Part shown: positions 59,727 through 64,000 of the stretch, piece after piece
How positions within the stretch are numbered: position 1 is the first letter of the stretch
Layout of the letters: each line of letters begins with the position of its first letter
From: Oopsacas minuta
Lineage: Eukaryota; Porifera; Hexactinellida; Lyssacinosida; Leucopsacidae
Direction: 5' to 3'
Length of the DNA: 64,000 nucleotides
Assembly: GCA_024704765.1 (NCBI GenBank)
Contig: JAKMXF010000088.1
Coordinates: 620,001-684,000, forward strand
Position numbers and translations under genes: made by a program
The notes under the pieces: model-generated
What the model was told of the DNA's origin: nothing
What the model saw: only the letters and a program-made list of their open reading frames with translations
Databases searched by the model: none

Positions 59727-62378
59727 TCAAACTTGAATAGTTTTAATTTCCGAAAAAGGTCCATGACAACCTGAATGGTCAATGGAACGCACTACAAATG
59801 AATAACACTTCCCATTACCGATCCTCTGGAGGGTGCAGGCCATATGGGGGCATATGGCCTGGACCATACCAATGACTTTCCACTCGCCGATTGGGGGAGT
59901 TTGGATTTTTTCTGTATTTTGATGTACTTTTAGTTCATAGTTGGCAACAAGGCTAATGTTCTGTTCCTTAGTCAATAACCATGATATATTGACACTATTA
60001 TTAGGGTTTAGTTCCACTTTAATTTGTGGGATTGGAAGTGACATATTGAGTCTCACTGGAGGGGTGAAAAGTTTTTGTACCACTAGGGTTGATTTTTCAC
60101 TTTTTTTTTGTTCAATAATATTGTTTGTGTCGGTTAAGTCGATTGGCGAATTTGTCTGTTTTTTAGTAATTTCGGTCTGATTTTGAGGTGTTGTTGGTTT
60201 CAGCAATTTGGGGCTAGTTTTAAAATGTGGCGCAGCCGTCCTAGCACGGGCAATTGTCCCATTTTGTCCTGGAGATGCTCTGACTTGAACCGGACTCTGT
60301 ATAACTTGATTATTGACAGAGCCTCGGGTAGGAGTGTGTCTAAGGTTCAGGTGAAAATTCGGTGGTGTTGTGTTGAAACTATTTTGATTTGGATGGAACC
60401 TCATTCTTGGTATAGTTCCAGCACGAGGTGGAACATAATTGTCAATTGGACCCACACCTTGTTGGTAGATATATGGCGACACTATACTATGTCTAAACAC
60501 AGGACTAGGTGTGTGAGAAATGTGGTCTTTGATAGGTGTTTTGGGTGAGGGGACTGATCGTAACTATAAAGAGAACAAAACATTCAATTTACGGAACGGT
60601 TTCTCAAACTTTTATGAGCAATGGAACGTGACCAAATATGTCTACCCAGTCACGTTTGGTCAAATTGGTCATGGAGCTTCAACTTGACCAAATCACACAT
60701 AAATCTCTGTCACCACAAGTTGAGAAATCCAAATTTTACGGAATTATGCATAATTCATATATTGACCAATCAAAAGCCTGCCTCATAATTAGGCGCCAAA
60801 TTACTTTTTCGTTGTAGCTGTGGTTGGGTTGCCTAATAGATGAAATTTGATTGGTTGATTCAGGTTTCGGTTTGCGGGGGATTCTGCCTGTTCTAAGTGG
60901 TCTGCTTGGTTCTGGAAGTGGTGAGCCAAATGAAGGTGTCGGGATGGAATTAGCCGACACTTTTTGGTGGCACAATCCATTGTTTGGCTTGTCAATCACG
61001 CATTCCTTTGAGGCATAAATAATTGTAAAATACAGAATTTTTTCTATTCGTAACTTGGGGTGTATCTAGGTGTCTAAGTGGCAACTAGTGTCATTTCAAC
61101 AGCCATGAAGGACACAAAGTGTCGACAGAGGGACTCAAATTAGTACAGGAACAATAGGTTACCGTCCAAAGAGTGCCAGACCAGGAATACCTAAATACAC
61201 CCCGGGTTATCTGTCACTTGCCTGTTCAACATAAAAATGTATTTTCTCTAAATGTGTAATGAATTGTTCTGGACCATCCATGGTGTGATTGCATTTGGGG
61301 CATTCCTATAACATGATTCACATTTTAACACCTTCAAGTAGATCGTATTTCACAATCTGGTGATCATATTTACATTTTTCCAAAGACAAATCGCAACCAT
61401 AAACTCCAATTATGGAATTTATGGGTGAGAAATAAATTTGGAGAAATGACGCCAAGTTGGCTCTCGAATATTAAGACCAGAGAATATTAAGACTTTGATC
61501 CAACTTTTCTCGGAATTATAATATTCTGAACCCAATTATGTGTCATTTTACGAAAATGACACCTCCATGGCAATAAAATGCGACACATTAGAAGGTGTTA
61601 TGTTCCTATGGGTACATTTGTCAGTTGTAGTTACATACAATTTTGACTGAGGTTGGTACATATGAGGATTTGAATTTGAGGTTTTCAGTTTCCTTTCTGA
61701 GGAGTTTGTTCTCTCTGTCCAGTTTAGTGAGACGTTTCTGGACCTGATCCAAGCTCAAATTGAGACCTTCCATCTGTGGGATCATATTTCTGGAGATGAT
61801 ATCGTCTATACTGTCATATTTCCCGCCTATAATGTACTATTTTAGGAACTGGTCTCGGAATTCAGTTCACATTTGACTAAAATTGATGGAATTTGTTCTA
61901 AAGTGGCCAAAATGATTGTAAATGAGGGAAACTACGACGATTCACTCGTCTTTATGCAATAATTTCCTCGGATTTGACGTTATTCCCTCGATTCCACACC
62001 AAAATATAGCAAAAAATAGAAATAATTCCCGGATATTTCCAAAATTTCCCCTGGAAAAGATATGTAATCCCGGGAAGGTGGCAGGCAAGGTTGCCAATTA
62101 TGCTATTTCCAAATTTGAAATATAGATTCGCCACTTCTATTTGTGACCAATAGTAAATTGGATTCTTCGGTAAACAAATCGCTCGTTGAAGGACCTAATC
62201 CTGTTATTTGCCGTAAAGTATTCTATGAAAATATTGTAAATCAATTCACTCACCTTGAATTACGGCCTCAATGCCAGAATCCAAGCGCCTACAAAAATCA
62301 GAAAAAAATGAAAAAATGCGAAAACCAAAAATTCTCACTCACAAACCTTTTTTTGCCTGTAGCAGTAGATTTGGACAT
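59727..62378 (-). CDS. ATF7IP: ATF7IP/MCAF (windei)-like SETDB1 cofactor with C-terminal FN3
   Basis: Six exons: 62378-62347, 62288-62254, 61826-61639, 61305-61222, 61005-60805, 60563-59727; phases agree, 458 aa. N-terminus MSKSTATGKKRRLDSGIEAV. Residues about 30-80 are coiled coil (SLDQVQKRLTKLDRENKLLR). About 85-110 is a C2H2-like finger: CPKCNHTMDGPEQFITHLEK then IH. A Pro/Ser/Thr-rich middle follows, with TNSPIDLTDTNN (SUMO-interacting-like IDLTD). C-terminal FN3 about 360-458: IPQIKVELNPNNSVNISWLL, GEWKVIGMVQAI, MACTLQRIGNGKCYSFVVRS, close to the ATF7IP end (QWKKIGEV, MACTLTQF, YYFAVRAKD). ATF7IP stabilises nuclear SETDB1 and recruits MBD1. It is shorter than the human protein (about 1270 aa). 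Intron 4 uses a GC donor (CAG|GCAAGT). Confidence 0.8.
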
Positions 62379-63326
62379 AAAAATTTGTAAACAAAATTCG
62401 AAAAATCAATCCACGTAAACAATAATAAACAGTATTTCCTCCCTGGTTACTAATTAATTCTTTCAAAATCCTTATCGATGTGGTTGCTTTAGAATTCAAT
62501 TTTATTTTCTCCACAGTCTGACATTGTCCCTATTATTAGGCCTATTTTAGAGAATTTTAGCGGCTGCATTTCATTCACGCATCATTTGTAATTAAACACC
62601 CATAAATGTGAGAATTCCATTGCTCAATCAATAACACTATGCATATTTGTTATACACCCACGTTGCCTAGCAACCATGGAATGTAGTCGTGTATGGTATC
62701 GATTACGCATGACGTCATCATGTGACACATTTCTAAAGCTTCATAATCACGTTTTATGTTTTCATCAGTTTACAAATATTTAATTTGCATAATTAAATTA
62801 TCTACCAAATAAGCTTTCGAAAACAAATCTTAAAATAGAATTTCTAAATTTAGAAATGGTATAATCATATTTATGATGTAATATGATGGTATCTATACTA
62901 AAGTCAAATTCCTTTGTACCAGACACGTTACTATGTTGTGTAAATACTTGTATGGTATTAGAAGAAACTGGATAATTATATCGTTTTCTCTCAATGGGAT
63001 ATTTGACTTTTATAGAGGGAAAGGCTCTCAGTCTGTGAAATATCGATTTGTGATAATCTCACTTTTCTCAGGGCCTCAATTCATATGATCTAGTCAGGAG
63101 TGAGTTGAGTGGCGTGTGTTCCAGGGTGCTGGTGGGTAACTAAATGAGCCAACTTTCAGACAGGGGCGGTCACAGGATATAATTGGGCCTAATAAGGGGT
63201 AGATGGGATCTTGGGGCTACAAATTAGGTGTTAGATTCATAAGTAGAGTTACTCTTGAAAACCAAAAAATCTATTTTTCAGTTATTCAAAGTTTACTTTT
63301 TAGCTAAGGATTAGTTCCATAAGTAA
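62379..63326. promoter_or_regulatory. Divergent promoter region of ATF7IP and GOLGA7 with X-box and CRE
   Basis: About 950 bp between head-to-head genes. Notable sites: GTTGCCTAGCAAC at 62662-62674, a perfect palindromic RFX X-box, and TGACGTCA at 62710-62717, a full CRE (ATF/CREB). Both lie within 60 bp, about 300 bp from the ATF7IP ATG. No ORF of interest. Confidence 0.55.
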
Positions 63327-63719
63327 ATGGCTACATTCAACATAGTTCCAGAACATAACAAGGTATTCCTATCACGTGATTACACTAATGGTACTGCCTG
63401 CAGGTTCAATATGGAACTACCAACGGAACTAAGAAATAACGTGTCTGAATCTCAATTCAAAGATACCGTCAAGCATATAAACGATATTTTTGCGGAGGCT
63501 GAACGATTGAGTTGTCGGTCTTATATGGAGGGCTGTTTAGGGTGTCTCACTGCGTACACAATTTTCTTATGTGTCCGTACACATTATGAGAAATGTGTCG
63601 ACAGGGTGGCACTTTATATTGTGCAGCAAAATAAAGATGTTTACGAGCCACTAGGTGTGAAGATTTGTGACCCGATGGAACGCGGTTTGAGGTGTATTGA
63701 GATACAGTATTGTATCTGA
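63327..63719 (+). CDS. GOLGA7: Golgin A7 / ERF4 family palmitoyltransferase cofactor
   Basis: A 130-aa single-exon ORF, ATG at 63327 after GTAA-ATGGC. It matches GOLGA7 almost end to end: KVFLSRDYTNGTACRFNMEL, ELRNNVSESQFKDTVKHIND, AEAERLSCRSYMEGCLGCLT, AYTIFLCVRTHYEKC, and the end PMERGLRCIEIQYCI (human DPIERGLRVIEI). Family role: partners DHHC9-type enzymes to palmitoylate Ras at the Golgi, and is itself palmitoylated on the SYLEGCLACLTAY cysteines, conserved here as GCLGCLT. Length is close to the human protein (137 aa). No intron, unlike vertebrates. Confidence 0.94.
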   Translation: MATFNIVPEHNKVFLSRDYTNGTACRFNMELPTELRNNVSESQFKDTVKHINDIFAEAERLSCRSYMEGCLGCLTAYTIFLCVRTHYEKCVDRVALYIVQQNKDVYEPLGVKICDPMERGLRCIEIQYCI

Positions 63720-64000
63720 TTGTATTTATTTTTCTAATTTATCTCTTTTAAATAATACTCACTCATATTACATATTTGAGGGATTCATGGTAACTAGGCT
63801 GTTGCCATCTTATAAACAAATAGATGCAGTCCTTGCTAGAACTCTGACATGAACTGACCTGGTCATTTAGTTTTGCCATTAACACAGTATGAACTCCAAA
63901 ATTGTGGCATAAACCACGTGGGCACAAATCCTACAAAACTGGGTTTTAGCTCAATATTAATCGTAAAATCATAGGTCTTATTATGACATCAACTGGGACG
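63720..64000. other. GOLGA7 downstream flank
   Basis: AT-rich 3' flank with no recognised feature. Confidence 0.4.

Noticed and set aside
59941-60548. Plus-strand ORFs opposite ATF7IP exon 6
   Set aside because: Shadows of the minus-strand coding exon without family resemblance.

Overview
The window is animal nuclear DNA: AT-rich, with spliced GT-AG genes, metazoan-type gene content (HERC1, NEDD4, SETDB1, AF9/ENL, macroH2A, EDRF1, NDE1/NDEL1, dynein-2 intermediate chain, GOLGA7) and many short inverted-repeat transposons and (TTTG)n/(CAA)n microsatellites. Introns are mostly short, neighbouring genes are often only 100-900 bp apart, and a TRIM-like NHL-repeat gene has a recent duplicate. My best guess is a non-bilaterian animal, most likely a demosponge such as Amphimedon. 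That guess is inference, because no species-diagnostic sequence was available. All gene names come from family resemblance recognised by eye; no search was run.

Layout. From 1 to 25.6 kb lies the N-terminal part of a giant HERC1-type E3 ligase gene on the minus strand, whose 3' end runs off the left edge. Three other units sit in its introns: a tyrosine-motif docking protein (11.97-13.19 kb, +), an intronless Nudix/NrtR-like gene (17.3-17.9 kb, +) and a frameshifted NHL-gene copy (18.4-19.7 kb, -). From 25.7 to 36 kb follow a motorless myosin-I tail (TH1) protein, a macroH2A histone and a NEDD4-type C2-WW-HECT ligase, all on the minus strand in tight tandem. From 36.9 to 48.2 kb lies a SETDB1-type H3K9 methyltransferase. 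The intron splitting its bifurcated SET domain holds a divergent pair of intronless genes: a dynein-2 intermediate chain (DYNC2I1/WDR60-like, -) and the intact NHL-repeat protein (+). From 48.7 to 62.4 kb come AF9/ENL (YEATS), a single-exon EDRF1, NDE1/NDEL1 and an ATF7IP/windei-like FN3 protein, all minus. GOLGA7 (+, 63.3 kb) closes the window, divergent from ATF7IP.

Functional themes. Several genes belong to connected chromatin pathways: SETDB1 and its known cofactor ATF7IP lie about 11 kb apart, with macroH2A and the YEATS reader AF9/ENL close by. Two are dynein-related (DYNC2I1 for ciliary dynein-2, NDE1/NDEL1 for dynein-1). Two are HECT E3 ligases. Exon models for macroH2A, TH1, AF9, NDE1, ATF7IP and the docking protein were built by hand, and reading-frame phases agree at every junction. 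HERC1, NEDD4 and SETDB1 are partly approximate.

Non-coding DNA is dominated by short terminal-inverted-repeat elements starting CAGT and flanked by TA (pogo/Tc1-like MITEs), at least one MITE carrying an internal 17-bp minisatellite, and a very common dispersed motif (GGTGTGAAAATATG). No tRNA, rRNA, CRISPR or prokaryotic operon features were seen.
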